DNA of 64,000 nucleotides from Muscardinus avellanarius (GCA_963383645.1 OY726559.1:126856721-126920720), one strand, 5' to 3'. Positions 10,974 to 22,330 are shown, counted from the stretch's first letter. The notes: generated from the sequence alone by a model not told the origin. Numbers and translations: made by a program.

Positions 10974-11640
10974 TAAAGATATAGACGTATTTTTTTTAAA
11001 ACTAGAAACACCAAAAGTTGCCAAGAATGCGAAGCAATTGAAACTCTCATATACTGTTGTCAACCTGTAAAGTGCCTCAATCATTTTGGAGAAAGGCCCA
11101 GCTGTTTCTTATAAAAAGTAAATATACCCTGACCTTATGACCCAGAAATTCTACTCATTGTATTTACCCATGAAAAATGAAAACATATATCTGTAAAAAG
11201 ACCTGCACAAGAAAGCTGATAGCAGCATTATTCACAAAACCCCAAACTAGAAATGGCTTAGGTGTCTATCATCTGGAGAATGGCTAACACAGTGGTGATG
11301 TGTTTGTACAGTGTAACACAGCACAGAAATAGAAAAGACTGGACTATGGATACACGCAGAGGCTTGGTGGACTCTTTAACACTTTATGCTAAGTTAATCA
11401 AGGACTTAGAAAAATAGTGCCTAGGGAAGGCTCTATGGCTTCACTTATATGAAACTCTAAAACAGGTATAGGTAATCCATAGAGAATGAAATTGAAATAC
11501 AAAGACTTCTGGGAGATAGGGATAAGGATTGTCTGGCAAGAGGTGAGAGGAAACTTTTGGGCATGATGGTACTGTTTTGAATATTGGTAGGAGTTTGGGT
11601 AACACAGAAAGAAGTTTAGGGATTTTTTTTTCAATATATT
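10973..11640 (+). mobile_element. L1M-type 3' region, sense
   Basis: ACTCTCATATACTGTTGTC, CCCAGAAATTCTACTCATTG, AGCAGCATTATTCACAAAA and a 3' UTR-like GGGATAAGGATTGTCTGGC continue the L1 that starts at 9965. It is degenerate and non-coding. Confidence 0.8.
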
Positions 11641-11689
11641 TTACAGTGAGGATTACTTAAAGTGAAGTAAATATGCATGCACATAGCAC

Positions 11690-11985
11690 TCGGTGTATTT
11701 CCCTCCAGGTTCCATCCACATGCCCTCCTTGCACTCGTTAGTGAGATGGACAGCGATGCTTTAGTATGTGGGTATGGAACTGTTTGAACTGTTTCCTTCG
11801 TCAAGCCTCTCTTTTCACCTCCCTGCCTCCCTCTCCCATCCCATTCCCTATTCTACTGGTCTTTCTCCTCTTATCTGAAGTCCTTTTGTTTCTTATTTTC
11901 TCTTTAGCTTTCACATAGGAGAGAAAACATACAACTCTTGACTCTCTGAGACTGGCTGATCTCATTTAGAATAATATACTAGTTT
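11690..11985 (-). mobile_element. L1 3' UTR fragment, antisense
   Basis: The pyrimidine-rich CTCCCTGCCTCCCTCTCCCA tract (antisense of the L1 3' UTR purine tract) is followed by GACTGGCTGATCTCATTTAG. It interrupts a sense L1 3' end that resumes at about 11986. Confidence 0.65.
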
Positions 11986-12275
11986 TGTCAAAACTCAGAA
12001 CAGTGTACTGACAAATCTGTGCATTCCCTGTAAGTTTAATGAGAAACTATAAAGTTTTGAACGCTAATGATGTGTGCGGCAAGTTACTTTGAAATGGATA
12101 AAAATACATTTTGATGAATTGAAAAGTAGCTGTATGAATGAATAAAAGGAGAAATATATAATAAAGAAATGTAATAAAACGTTAACTGTAGGAACTAGGT
12201 AGTCTCTGAGTGTTCACAGTACAGTCCTTTCCACTTGCCTTTGTTTAAATTTTTTCATAATAACATGTTTAAAAA
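11986..12275 (+). mobile_element. L1M 3' UTR, sense
   Basis: TTTGTCAAAACTCAGAACAG, then AAAATACATTTTGATGAATT, then TTTTTTCATAATAACATGTT is the classic end of an old L1 3' UTR. Confidence 0.7.
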
Positions 12276-12284
12276 ATTATGTTC

Positions 12285-12540
12285 AAGCCGGGCGTGGTGG
12301 CGCACGCTTGTAATCCCGTGCTTGGGAGGCTGAGACAGGAAGATCGCACAGGTTCGAAGCCAGCTTCAGCTACTTAGTGAGGCTCTCAGCAACTTAGTGA
12401 GACCCTGTTTCCAAATAAATATAAATAAATAATAAATAAATAAAAATATAAAATGGATCTGGGAGTATAGCCTGGAAGTAGAAAGCCTCTGGGTTCCACC
12501 CCCAATACCACCAAAAAATTAAAAAATAAAAAATAAAAAA
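12285..12540 (+). mobile_element. B1-dID SINE, long-linker subfamily
   Basis: AGCCGGGCGTGGTGGCGCAC start, linker with ACTTAGTGAGGCTCTCAGCA, 3' half GGGAGTATAGCCTGGAAG and box TTCCACCCCCAATACCACC, then an (AAAAT)n tail. AAAAAATTATGTT before and AAAAAATCATGTT after form a one-mismatch target duplication. Confidence 0.94.
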
Positions 12541-13866
12541 AATCATGTTAAAAAGAAATAAAAAAGGCTGTCAATTCTTGCAAAGAACAACTTGCATGCG
12601 TTTAGGCATTTAATCATATTATGTTCCTCAGTAATATTTTAAGTCTTTTGAATAAGATACACTTATTATTTCGGTGTTTTAAAGTGCTTTTCAATGTCAG
12701 GGATAAAATGTTAGGATATCTTACAAAGTATGGGGCAAATAACATAATGAGCACAAATTTGGCATTTCCATCACTTGATTCTCTCCACTATCAGAGAATG
12801 AGAACCGTAAGGACATGCAGAAATACTCTCCAAAATCAAATGCAATTGAGGAAAATTGGGAATCCATTTGCTGCCATCTCTCAAGTTGAAATAGTCAACC
12901 TCCTGGCCTTTAAACGGGTTATGTTCATTGACTTAGCATCTGACTGAATGATGAAAGTGGCTTTCGTGGAGAATATCTTCATATTTCTGATGTCCATATT
13001 CAATCCAGAACCATTTGTCAGAGCCGCCAAAAATCTTCTGCCAGTCTCGACAACCTGTGACTATAAATCTGGATTCTCTAATAGAGTGCATATCAAGAGG
13101 AAAGAGAGAAATTGACTGGCTACATAACATGGCCTGTGGCTCAAGTTATCTGTCAGATATTAATACAGTCTTAGCCTCAGTTCCCTAGAAAACAGAGCCT
13201 AAGGCAACAGATTATCTGTTAACAATTTATGGGGAGGCTTAATCCCAGGGAATTAAGAGTAAGGGAAAAGGGGAATTGATTAAGGGAAGGAGAGAGATCA
13301 AATAAAAAGGAGTGCATTATGAGATGGCCAGATTCCACACCAGACGGAGCCCCGCTGCTCATTCTTAGGGTCTCAACACTGAGACCACATGTGATAGCTT
13401 TCGAACAACCCTGGAGGAGAAGTGGGCAGGGAGGAAGGCTGATTAATGTATCTCTGCCCCCTGCCTCTCTCCACACACATGGTGTGTCGACCTGGAGTGA
13501 CTCTCTACATGGCACCACCAGCCAAAAGTTCTCAAGAGTCCACTCCAGCCAGTTGACAGGTGCAGGGTCCTCTCCTTGCCAGGGGCGCCTTGAGGTGGAG
13601 TGGCAGCCGCTAGCCTTTGGAATCCTGGGAAGGGAGGGAGCTTGGCCAGGCAGGCAAGGGGCAAGGCAAGTGGAACTGAGTAGATCTGGAGAAGTTCGTG
13701 GTGGGTCTGGTTTAGACAAGCTGGTGACAGATTCCAGACTATGCACACATGACACAGAAAATGATCACTGGCAGTTGCGTTTAAATGTTTTAATATCTGA
13801 TTACAAATTTTTATGAATCTTTAAAAATTTTAAACTGAGTGTCTTTGTGTATGAACAATCATAGTA
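12541..13866. other. Unassigned; contains the longest open frames
   Basis: No repeat is recognised with confidence. A 108-codon plus frame lies at 12621-12947. A 178-codon minus frame (13219-13755) lies on top of a 165-codon plus frame (13319-13816) in a locally GC-richer stretch. Neither has recognisable domains, a signal peptide or a Kozak context that would decide between them. The sequence from about 13160 (CAGTTCCCTAGAAAACAGAG) has the flavour of an old LTR. Confidence 0.3.
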
Positions 13867-13968
13867 AGATCTTGCTAAATTGCTAAGGCTGGGCCTCAGA
13901 CCTGTAATCTTGTCTCATCCTCCCAAAGCCTGGGATTCCAATTGTGTGCCACCATGGTACTTGGTGGC
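13867..13968 (-). mobile_element. B1 half of an old SINE
   Basis: Only the reversed B1 half is recognisable: AGATCTTGCTAAATTGCTAA, CCTGTAATCTTGTCTCATCC and GTGTGCCACCATGG. Its 3' half is missing or unrecognisable. Confidence 0.6.
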
Positions 13969-14089
13969 CAAAAATTAAAGAAATGGACCTGTATAGGGAA
14001 GTCCTTACAGTTTAATATGAAAAAATGAAACATTCTTAAGTCCCATAATTCTTTTTATCAGGGGTATCAAAGTCATTTTTTCCATTTTT

Positions 14090-14291
14090 TTCTTGTGAGT
14101 CTGGGGATGGAACCTAGGGACATTTGACCTCTGAACTACACCTCTGCCATCGTTTTTATTCTTTAATTTGAAACAGGGTCTCACTAAGTTACGGAGGGCC
14201 TAACTAAGTAGCTGAGGCTGTCCACAAACCGCGATCCTCCGGTCTCTGCCTCCCGAAAGCTGGGATTACAAGAGTGTGCCACCACACCGGC
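14090..14291 (-). mobile_element. B1-dID SINE with exact 17-bp target duplication
   Basis: Reversed complete SINE with a long-linker layout (GTCTCACTAAGTTACGGAGG, AACTAAGTAGCTGAGGCTG). The flanking TCATTTTTTCCATTTTT is identical at 14073-14089 and 14292-14308. Confidence 0.95.
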
Positions 14292-14308
14292 TCATTTTTT
14301 CCATTTTT

Positions 14309-15039
14309 GGCCATGTATTTTATAATTGCTTCAAGAGGAACAGAGCCAATAATAGTAACCAAAGCATCAATGTAAAGCATGTAATTTTGCCAGTAATCCA
14401 TAATGGAAAAAAATTGGTGACTATTAACTTCACAGTGATGTGCCCTGGGGTTAATTTATTTATTTTTTATCTTTAGTGCAACTGAGTGGTTGTTATTTTT
14501 TTCTATCTGATAATTGTAGTCTGTTTTTTAATTTTTTCAAAATCTCAACTATCTTTCACACTACCTTTCTATCATTCTATCCATTTTTTTAATTTCTTGA
14601 AACACACACACAGAGTAGTAAAAGAGTTTCATTAGATTTTTCCTTTGTACTCAGCCTTCCCTGTCTAGATGTTTTTGGTTGTTTTCATCAGGGCCCACAG
14701 GGTAACATCCAAGTTCAGATACAGGTCTTATTACAGGAGCCCCTGAGCTCTCATTCCATGAAACTTCCCTTTAATCACCCAGCCATTCAGTGCAATGACA
14801 CCCAAGGATTGAGGCAGTAGCTCAAACTCTTTGCAGCCTCCATTCACTGGGAGAGCCCATCCTAGGTCCTTTATCATGATGTGAGTCTCCATAGATCTGT
14901 CACCATGAGTGGGTGCACTTGGCCCCTTTTCTCTGCGAGTTAATGATAAGCAGCCCAAGACTTCAGCTTCCATTTACTTTGAGAATTTCTGGTCTACAGA
15001 AATGTTTGACTAATTGTTCAGTGCTAATTTTTTTAAAAA
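14309..15039. other. No recognised gene or repeat
   Basis: AT-rich at first, then more balanced sequence. An 80-codon minus frame (14731-14973) has no recognisable features. Confidence 0.35.
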
Positions 15040-15258
15040 AAAATATGTTAATGATACATACTTTGGCTATTGCGGATTGTACTACTATAAACATGAGCAT
15101 GTAGACGTCACTATAATATTCTAATTGTTGTGGACAGATACTGAGGAGTGGCAGAGCTGGGTCAAATGGTGGTTCTATTCCTAGTATTTTGAGGAACCTC
15201 CGTACTGGTCTCCATAGTGGTTGAACTAATTTATACTCCCACCAATAGTGCATAAGAG
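15040..15258 (-). mobile_element. L1 ORF2 C-terminal fragment, antisense
   Basis: The minus strand keeps an open frame with the characteristic ORF2p motif LVQPLWRPVRRFLK, followed by PPFDPALPLLSICP, close to the 'YDPAIPLLGIYP' of other mammalian L1s. It abuts a sense copy of overlapping L1 sequence, so the two form an inverted arrangement. Confidence 0.88.
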
Positions 15259-15505
15259 TTTCTATATGAAGATCAGTATGAAGGTTCCTCAAAACCAACA
15301 TAGGATACAGCTATGTCACTTCTCATCATCCTTCCTAAAGAATTAAAGTCAAAGTACTACAGTAATACAGCACAGTTCACAATAGCCAAATTATGGAACC
15401 AACCTAGGTGTCTTTCAGCAGAAGAATGGATGATGAAAATGTGGTATATACACACAATGGAAATTTGCTCATCCATAAAAATAAAAATAATACAACACTT
15501 ACAAT
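15259..15505 (+). mobile_element. L1 ORF2 C-terminal fragment, sense
   Basis: The plus strand encodes AQFTIAKLWNQPRCLS and MMKMWYIHTMEICSS, the ORF2p C-terminal tail. It begins at the GGTTCCTCAAAA point that is also inside the preceding antisense fragment, so part of the L1 is present twice, head to head. Confidence 0.88.
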
Positions 15506-15589
15506 TGATAAGCACTTAAATGCATTAATTTAAAATCTTAAAATGTTTGCAAAACAAATGCCTATCTCACATTATGGAAATGATACCTT

Positions 15590-15755
15590 AGAACAGTTTG
15601 GTAATTATACAAGAAATGCAAGGATCATTCAATATTAGAAAAGTCCATTAATATAATTTACCATATTAATAGCTTTAATAAGAAAAATAATATAATTTTC
15701 TCCTTATATTTTGAAAAATTTTATAAAATTCAACATCTATTTGTAAATTAAAACT
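15590..15755 (+). mobile_element. L1 ORF2 fragment, sense
   Basis: AAGAAATGCAAGGATCATTC, AATATAATTTACCATATTAA and AAAATTCAACATCTATTT match the L1 reverse transcriptase region that normally lies about 1.5 kb upstream of the piece at 15259. The order is therefore rearranged. Confidence 0.75.
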
Positions 15756-15909
15756 TGTGAGAAAATATGAATCGGTGGGTAGTTCCTTAACATACAGAGA
15801 GGCAAATAAAATCATTGTTGACCATAATCCTAACGTAGCCCTGAATGCCATATATCAAATACTAAAGCCACAATAGATCAACATTCCTAAAGTTAAAAAT
15901 TCCAAGAGT

Positions 15910-16104
15910 CCCTGGGCGTGATGGCGCACACTTGTAATCCCTGTGCCTGGGAGGCAGAGACAGGAGGTTCGTGCAGGTTTGAAGCCAGCTGCGCTGGCAT
16001 AAGAGACCCTGTTTCCAAAAATAAAATAGGTCTGGGAGTGTAGCCCGGAGGTAGAAGGGCTTCCAGGAACCCCAGTACCACCAAAAAAAAAAAAAAAAAA
16101 AAAA
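15910..16104 (+). mobile_element. B1-dID SINE, short-linker, exact 14-bp TSD
   Basis: Young copy: CTGCGCTGGCATAAGAGACC linker, GGTCTGGGAGTGTAGCCCGG, TTCCAGGAACCCCAGTACC and a pure A-tail. AAAATTCCAAGAGT is exact at 15896-15909 and 16105-16118. Confidence 0.96.
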
Positions 16105-16118
16105 AAAATTCCAAGAGT

Positions 16119-16609
16119 TGTAGTTACAAAATATTAAAATCCTGAATGTTGAAATTTTGAAAGCCATAGTCCTGAAAATCTCAGGTAGGGTAGTACATGT
16201 GTTGTGTACAAAAAAGGGGGTATATAAGAGGGAAGAGACTAAATTCTGGGGAAGAAACTGGCCATGACATATGGTACCTCAAAATTCCAGGTTTGAAATT
16301 CATTACTTGTCTGCACTGATACTACTAATGGATGAAATCCCACAAGCTTTTAATGAATTAAAGCCCCTTTTCCTAAAGAAGTCAGCAAAGTTACTGAGCG
16401 GCTCAAGAATAATTATGCATATTGATCACCTATTATTTCTGCCAAATCTGTGGCCTGTGTATGAGTGTATGCAGAATGGACTTTTGAGTACCAAAATCAA
16501 CACAGATCATGGCATAAAAGACTTGGAAATTTAATAGGGAATACTTATGTTGGTGTGTAGGAATCATAGAAGGGTTTCAGAGTAGCAACACATAGAAAAT
16601 GAATGTGCA
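16119..16609 (+). other. Unassigned, coding-like 88-codon frame
   Basis: The frame 16271-16534 reads PQAFNELKPLFLKK then MHIDHLLFLPNLWPVYE and is unlike random shadow frames in composition. It could be a relic of a DNA-transposon or retroviral protein, but I do not recognise it and assign no function. Confidence 0.25.
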
Positions 16610-16810
16610 GCCGGGCGTGGTGGCGCACGCTTATAATCTCCGTGCTTGGGAGGCTGAGACAGGAGGATCGCACAGGTTCGAAGCCAGCCTCAGCTACTTA
16701 GTGAGGATCTCAGCAACTTAGTGAGACCCTCTTTCAAAATAAAATATAAACTAGGTCTGGGAGTATATCCCAGAGGTAGAAAGCCCCTGGGTTTCACCCC
16801 CAGTACCACA
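16610..16810 (+). mobile_element. B1-dID SINE, long-linker subfamily
   Basis: CAGCCGGGCGTGGTGGCGCA start, linker ACTTAGTGAGGATCTCAGCA, 3' half GGTCTGGGAGTATATCCCAG and box TTTCACCCCCAGTACCAC. The tail became a (GAAA)n microsatellite. TGAATGTG on both sides is the probable target duplication. Confidence 0.94.
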
Positions 16811-16878
<68 letters not shown>

Positions 16879-16898
16879 ATGAAGGAAGGAAGAAAGAG
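16811..16898. repeat. (GAAA)n microsatellite
   Basis: About 17 GAAA units then GGAA variants, expanded from the SINE's A-rich tail. Confidence 0.97.
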
Positions 16899-16929
16899 AA
16901 ACTGAATGTGAATGCGTTCTCTGAACAAA

Positions 16930-17262
16930 AGCCATTTCTTCTCCCTTCAAAAAAGAGAAAAAGCAAACTAGGAGGAAAGGGGCAACAGGAAGAGGTGGAG
17001 CTATAGAAAGTGCCCTATAGTGAAGCAACTAAGGTGACCAATCAGAGGGTATGGACTAGGGGAGGATGGAGCCTCTTTAAAACGCAGGAGGTACATAAAC
17101 AAATGTATCAAAGTTAATCACCAAACAAGCATGGGATGAGGGAGGGGGAGGGAATGGGATGGGGGCTGGATGAGGGCTAACTGGATGATGTGTGCTTGTA
17201 TATCCTCTCAAGTCTTGTACTCCAATGTGATATATGATTACAATGCACCAATTTAAAAAAAG
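16930..17262 (+). mobile_element. L1 3' UTR, lineage-specific tail family
   Basis: This shares a collinear 3' end with 28600-28955: GCAACTAAGGTGACCAATCA, a purine tract (GAGGGAGGGGGAGGGAATGG), GGATGATGTGTGCTTGTA and the terminal ATGCACCAATT. It contains no ORF, so it is a 5'-truncated L1 3' end. Confidence 0.85.
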
Positions 17263-17815
17263 AATTAAAGTCAGAATAGTATAGTGATACACGTATATCC
17301 ATATTTATAGCAGCACAGTTTTATTTTCTTTGCTTTAAGTGTCTGTTTTGAGGAATAATATTTTAAATAAAGTAGCTTTATTCAGATCCTAAAAAAAGAG
17401 GAAAAGCACAGATAGTCATTGCGACACAAGATTTCAAAATATAATTATTGATCATGAAAATGGGTCAGCTCCTATGGATTACCTGGATTACCTCTGTGCA
17501 GATGACCATCATCTACCCCGTAACATACTTTTTCATGTTAAATTTACTTTTAGTGTTATTTTTTCTCTTTTTAAAATGTTTTTCCACACTATTTTAAATT
17601 GTCTGATTATTTTTACAATTTGGCATGGTATATAGTTCATTTGTCGTAAGTTCCAATACTAGATATGTAAATTGTGTAGACTTTCAGAGAGAATTTGTTT
17701 TATGAGGCTTTTGTAAGTTGATTCCATGAAAGTCTGCTATCACAACATTGGCTTTCCGTGTAATCACTGTGTGTATACTTGGTAACCTGAAATTTATTTG
17801 TTAAATGAAGAGCTA
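17263..17815. other. Mostly unassigned
   Basis: 17263-17330 still looks L1-like (AGTATAGTGATACACGTATA, TAGCAGCACAG). The remainder is AT-rich with nothing recognisable. Confidence 0.35.
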
Positions 17816-18010
17816 TGGCAGGTGTGCTAGCACACACCTGTAATCCCAGTACTTGGGAGGCTGAAACAGGAGGATTGCAGGTTCAAAGCTAGCCTCAGCA
17901 ACTTAGTGAGACCTTGTTTCCAAATAAAATTAAAATTGTCTGAGTGGGCAGCTCCGAGGTAGAATGCTCTTGGGTTCAATCCCTAGGACCAAGAGAAAAA
18001 GAAAATGAAT
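17816..18010 (+). mobile_element. B1-dID-type SINE, old copy
   Basis: GGCAGGTGTGCTAGCACACA, AGCCTCAGCAACTTAGTGAG and a short linker, then an ID-like half ending TTGGGTTCAATCCCTAGGACC. It lacks the repeated ACTTAGTGAG unit of the long-linker copies. Confidence 0.9.
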
Positions 18011-18141
18011 AAAGAGTCGCCCTTTTGATCACTTGCGTTTGTGATAGATAAAATTTCTGAATATCTCAACTCTATGGGCAATCATATATGCAGTAGTAAC
18101 CCATCATGGTTCATGATACTTCTTATCAAAAGACTTCCTTG

Positions 18142-18343
18142 AGCCGGGCGTGGTGGCACACTCTTGTAATCCCCGCGCCTGGGAGGTGGAGACAGGAGGA
18201 TCGCGCAGGTTCGAAGTCGGCCATGCACGCTGGCTTAGGAGACCCTATTTCTAAATAAAAATATAAAATAGGTCTGGGAGTGTAGCCTGGAGGTAGAAGG
18301 GCTTCCAGGAACCCCAGTACCACCAATAAAAAATAAAAAATAA
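18142..18343 (+). mobile_element. B1-dID SINE, short-linker, exact 14-bp TSD
   Basis: AGCCGGGCGTGGTGGCACAC start, CACGCTGGCTTAGGAGACCC linker, GGTCTGGGAGTGTAGCCTGG and an (AAAAAT)n tail. AAAAGACTTCCTTG is exact at 18128-18141 and 18344-18357. Confidence 0.96.
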
Positions 18344-18636
18344 AAAAGACTTCCTTGTCTCCGGTAGTACTTCAGAGGACTATAATTATAAAGTTGAATA
18401 TCTTGCGCAATACTCTGTATTACCAGTGGTATTCAGTGGTTTATAAAATAAGATCTATTAAATAGATGAAATATCTATTATAATTTGTAATGACTCTATA
18501 GCAACATGGAAATAATTACACCATAATGTTAAAAAGAAAGATAGATTATAAAAATTCTATGTTAGAATTAAAAATATACCAACTTTGGCAATGAAAATTA
18601 TAATGTATTGCAGTTGTGCATAGAAAAATAATAATG

Positions 18637-18850
18637 AGCCGGACATGGGGCACACGCTTGTAATTCCAGCACTTGGGAGGCTGAGACAGGAGGATCACGC
18701 AGGTTTGAAGCCAGCCTCAGCTACTTAGTGAGGCTCTCAGCAACTTAGTGAGACCCTGTTTCCAAATAAAATACAAAATAGGTCTAGGAGTATAGCCCAG
18801 AGGTATAAAAGCCCCTGGGTTCCACCCCCAGTACCACACACACACAAAAA
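18637..18850 (+). mobile_element. B1-dID SINE, long-linker subfamily
   Basis: AGCCGGACATGGGGCACACG start, linker ACTTAGTGAGGCTCTCAGCA, box TTCCACCCCCAGTACCAC and a CA-containing tail. No clear target duplication was found. Confidence 0.93.
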
Positions 18851-19733
18851 AAGTGACTTGTGGAAGTGGGAAGATTTCAAGTAATTGTTTTCCTGATTTC
18901 AGTAGAAAAATCTGCATGGTACAAAACTGTTACGGAATTAACCAGTATAATGCTGAACTTATACTGGCAGTGCTAAAGAATTTAGCAGTCTGAAAAACCT
19001 GCACTTTTCATCTAAGATTTATAATTAATAGAAGGTTTGATTCTATGTAAAATAATAAAGCTAGAGATTATCATGTCAGAGCCTCCCAGTCTTCCTGGTC
19101 AGTCTAACATGGATTCACATCATCATTGTGGTCACCAAGCAACAGGACTGGCCCGTTCCTAACATTTCCTGGGCCTTGGGCAAGAATATAAATGGAGGCA
19201 TTTATATATATACACACACACACATATGTACATACATACATGCATATATGTATATCTATGCTTATATGTATATATGCTTAAAGATATCATCAACTGTTTC
19301 AAAAACACTTAAATATGTTTTAACAATAGTGACAAAACTTAAAATGTGAAACGTTATAGCTTTTATATGAAAATAAGAAAATAATTGAAGACAACTAAGT
19401 TTAATTATCAAACATATCTGGGTCCATTGATGGGCTTCTTATTCTTGGAAGAGTAATAAAATGTTAAAACACGTTGTATAAATTATTATATATAATTTCT
19501 ATAAAAATCATTTCCTGGACTTTATTTACACAAAAGCATTATACAAAATATATTACACATATGTATATTATTAATATGTGATGTACAATAAAATTGCAAC
19601 TTAAATTGTGGTTTATGACAGTAATGATCTAATGGATAAAAAATTATATTTAATCATATAAAACCTGAATATTTTATCAAATATAAATTAAAATAAAATT
19701 TATGATAAAATTAAAATAAAACATAAATATTGC
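18851..19733. other. Unassigned AT-rich stretch with TA/CA microsatellite
   Basis: A TATA / CACA-rich microsatellite lies at about 19203-19285. The rest is strongly AT-rich and may be an old DNA transposon or L1 relic, but I cannot name it. Confidence 0.35.
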
Positions 19734-19916
19734 CGGGCGTGATGGCTCACGCTTGTAATCCCCACTGCTTGGGAGGCAGAGACAGGAGGATCGTGCAGGT
19801 TCGAGGCCAGCCTCACTGGCTTAAGAGGCCCTGTTACCAAATAAAATATAAAAAATATAGGTCTTGGAATGTAGTCTGGAGGTAGAAGGATTCCATCCCC
19901 AGTACCACCAAAAAAA
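19734..19916 (+). mobile_element. B1-dID SINE, short-linker, 3' half deleted
   Basis: TGCCGGGCGTGATGGCTCAC start and CTCACTGGCTTAAGAGGCCC linker. In the 3' half GGAGGTAGAAGGATTCCATC skips about 10 bp. CATAAATATT on both sides is the probable target duplication. Confidence 0.93.
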
Positions 19917-20479
19917 CCCCATAAATATTAGTTGATGTAAAAATCTAAACAAATTTAATATATGTAAGTGTAATATTAATAAAATTAGTGTAAACATTAG
20001 AAAAGTAGCAGCCAAACAAACCCTTCCCTAAGGAGGGCCTCAGGGTGGAGGTGCATATGGACGGTGAACATCCTGGCCCGCATCCAGGGGCTAGTAGGGC
20101 TGATGCCTGCGCCCCGCCTTTGAGGTCCCTGGAGCCCAGTGATGTGGCTGAGGCTTCCCCACATCGTCCACATCAGAGGTCTTTGCAGTGTTTCTCAGCA
20201 GTCCCAGAAAAGCATGGAATCAATTTAGCAGAGGGAAATAAACAGATGGACAGAATCGTTTATTTTGAGGGGAACTCTGTGCTGCTTGAATTAAAGTAAT
20301 GAGCACTTTAAGATGCAGCAGAGCTGTTTTCACATTTCATTTGACTAATTCAAGATGTAAACACAGCCCATGGCAGAGGAGTAGTAACCAAACCTCTACA
20401 GCTTCGGAATATTCTACGGAGGACTGGGAAAAGGAATATCCCTCCTCTCTTAGGACATAGTAATTGCTAATAATAGAAA
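19917..20479. other. No recognised gene; 84-codon frame
   Basis: After AT-rich sequence there is a GC-rich block (20040-20180) that gives an 84-codon plus frame at 20045-20299. There are no recognisable domains. Confidence 0.35.
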
Positions 20480-20645
20480 CTCTGGTTACGATGTTATCAA
20501 CAAGTATGTTCTAGTTGAGCATATGTGCGGGCCCTATGGAAGGCACTTCTGTATACATTACTTTAATCCCCTCCACACCCCTGCATATCCCTAAAGGCGA
20601 AGAAGCTGGACCAAGGATGCTAAGAAACCTAAGGAACAGATTATA
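20480..20645 (-). mobile_element. Possible MIR fragment
   Basis: GGGCCCTATGGAAGGCACTT, TATACATTACTTTAATCCCC and CCCTAAAGGCGAAGAAGCT resemble the antisense MIR core and 3' part. It is very diverged. Confidence 0.4.
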
Positions 20646-21494
20646 CGTTGGTCATCTTAGATCTGAACCACTTCCCTGGGTTCTAAAACTCTTTCTTGCT
20701 CTTTCTGCCACTCCGTAGACTAAGGAAGTTCTAATTGTTTTGTGACTGATGCTCTGCTCTTAAAGTTAAAAGCAAAGTGGCCTCCTATATTCCAGCTCAA
20801 GCTTAATAACCTGCTGAATATCTCTAGCACTTATCTAATGTTTCTGAGTTTTATTTTCTCTATGCCCAAAAGGGATAACTACCTGCCAGGACTGGAGACT
20901 AAAAACACATATTTTGGTAGACTCATTGCTAGGACAAAGGTATAGTGACTGTGTGACATGCTATTTGCATATACAGTGGTGACAGTTCTGTGTAGTATAG
21001 AATATTATCAGATAATATAGTGATGCCATTTGGTAATGTACAAAGAATAACAAGGTAAACTCTGTGCAATATTCTTTGCTTCCTAAAGTTAAATTGCCGG
21101 GGAGCAAATTCTTTAAAATGTGCATATTATAAAAAACAACTTCACATATTGGCTAATGATTACTGTCATTCAATCACCCTGTAAAAATGTGTTGTATACT
21201 GAATATGCCTCAGACTGTATAATGAGAACAGACCAGAAGGTAAAAGGGAGGGAGAAAAGTAAGAAAGTCCTTTATTCATTGGAAACAAATTCTAAAGATC
21301 TCCTTGCTTTTGGTAACTGGTATCCTTGGGCTGCTATCACATCTTGGGTACCAGGGAACATCTCTGCTCCAGAGGCTGGAGAATTCAATCTAAGAACCCT
21401 TTGGTGCTGGGAGGCAATCTGGGCTTAATGTGTAATGATGATAACTCCAAACTGTCATGTCACTGGGGTGCTGACTGCGTTCTCCCCTCAGGAT
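20646..21494. other. No recognised gene or repeat
   Basis: Unique-looking sequence. Plus-strand frames of up to 102 codons (21120-21428) show no domains. Confidence 0.35.
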
Positions 21495-21565
21495 CCCTGG
21501 GACCTACCATGGTACTCAGGACAAAGCAGGCCTTCAGTAAATGTTTGCTAAATTAATTGAATACA
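21495..21565 (+). mobile_element. L2/MIR-type 3' tail
   Basis: GGCCTTCAGTAAATGTTTGC followed by TAAATTAATTGAATA is the widespread 3' end of the old L2/MIR families. Confidence 0.5.
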
Positions 21566-22169
21566 TAATGATAAAATGCTCTGTACCTGCCCAAATAGGT
21601 TACTGAAGTGCATTTATCAAGAGGATGAATTTACTTTTATTTTTCTTGAAAAAATATTAAACATAAAAAACATACTACCTTTTTTTTTCTGTAAGAGAAA
21701 TGCACTTAAGTACAGAGAAACATACATATGTATGTACGTCTATAAAATACAGAAGATAGACAAAATATTGACAGTGATTATCTGTGATTAGTGAGATGTT
21801 AGATGTCTTTAAATTTAATTTAATTATCCTTGCCTTTTTTAGATAGTAAACATAAATAAAGTTTATGCTACTAGAAAAAAAAACTTTTTTCCCTTAACAA
21901 TGTGACACATTTCAACCGCTCTGTGTGCTTGGAAACAGGAGCATGAGCATCATTGCCAACTGGCGACACTTGACTGCTCAGGAGAGAGGGAAAGGAAGCC
22001 TCTGGTCAGGAGTGAGTGGAAGGCTCTCACCCTTGAGGTAGGGTGTGGTCTTTCACATGTGGGCCGCAGGAAGTGCTGGACACTCATCATCCCAAGTTCT
22101 TGCTAAGGGTGAGACGTCAGACTCCTTTGACTCTCCAATTACCTTTATCTTGTGAGAGAAGCCAGTTAG
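21566..22169. other. No recognised gene or repeat
   Basis: AT-rich sequence, then a balanced unique stretch. Nothing could be supported. Confidence 0.35.
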
Positions 22170-22330
22170 TGGGCTGGTGAGGTGCGTCACACATCAACTA
22201 TGTTCAAGGCTAACTTAGGCATGCTCTTTTACTTCTCTGAGCCTGATTCTTCACTGGTATAATGAGGGGATCAGAGCATGTCATTTCCAAGTTCTTTCTC
22301 TGAATAAATGTGTTGGATTATCTTTCCACT
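22170..22330 (+). mobile_element. MIR SINE fragment
   Basis: TTTTACTTCTCTGAGCCTGA followed by TGGTATAATGAGGGGATC is the conserved MIR core, here in sense orientation. Confidence 0.7.

Noticed and set aside
13219..13816. Overlapping 178- and 165-codon open frames as a gene
   Set aside because: They are antisense to each other, show no recognisable domain, and have no splice or promoter evidence. At this window size frames of this length occur by chance in GC-richer DNA.
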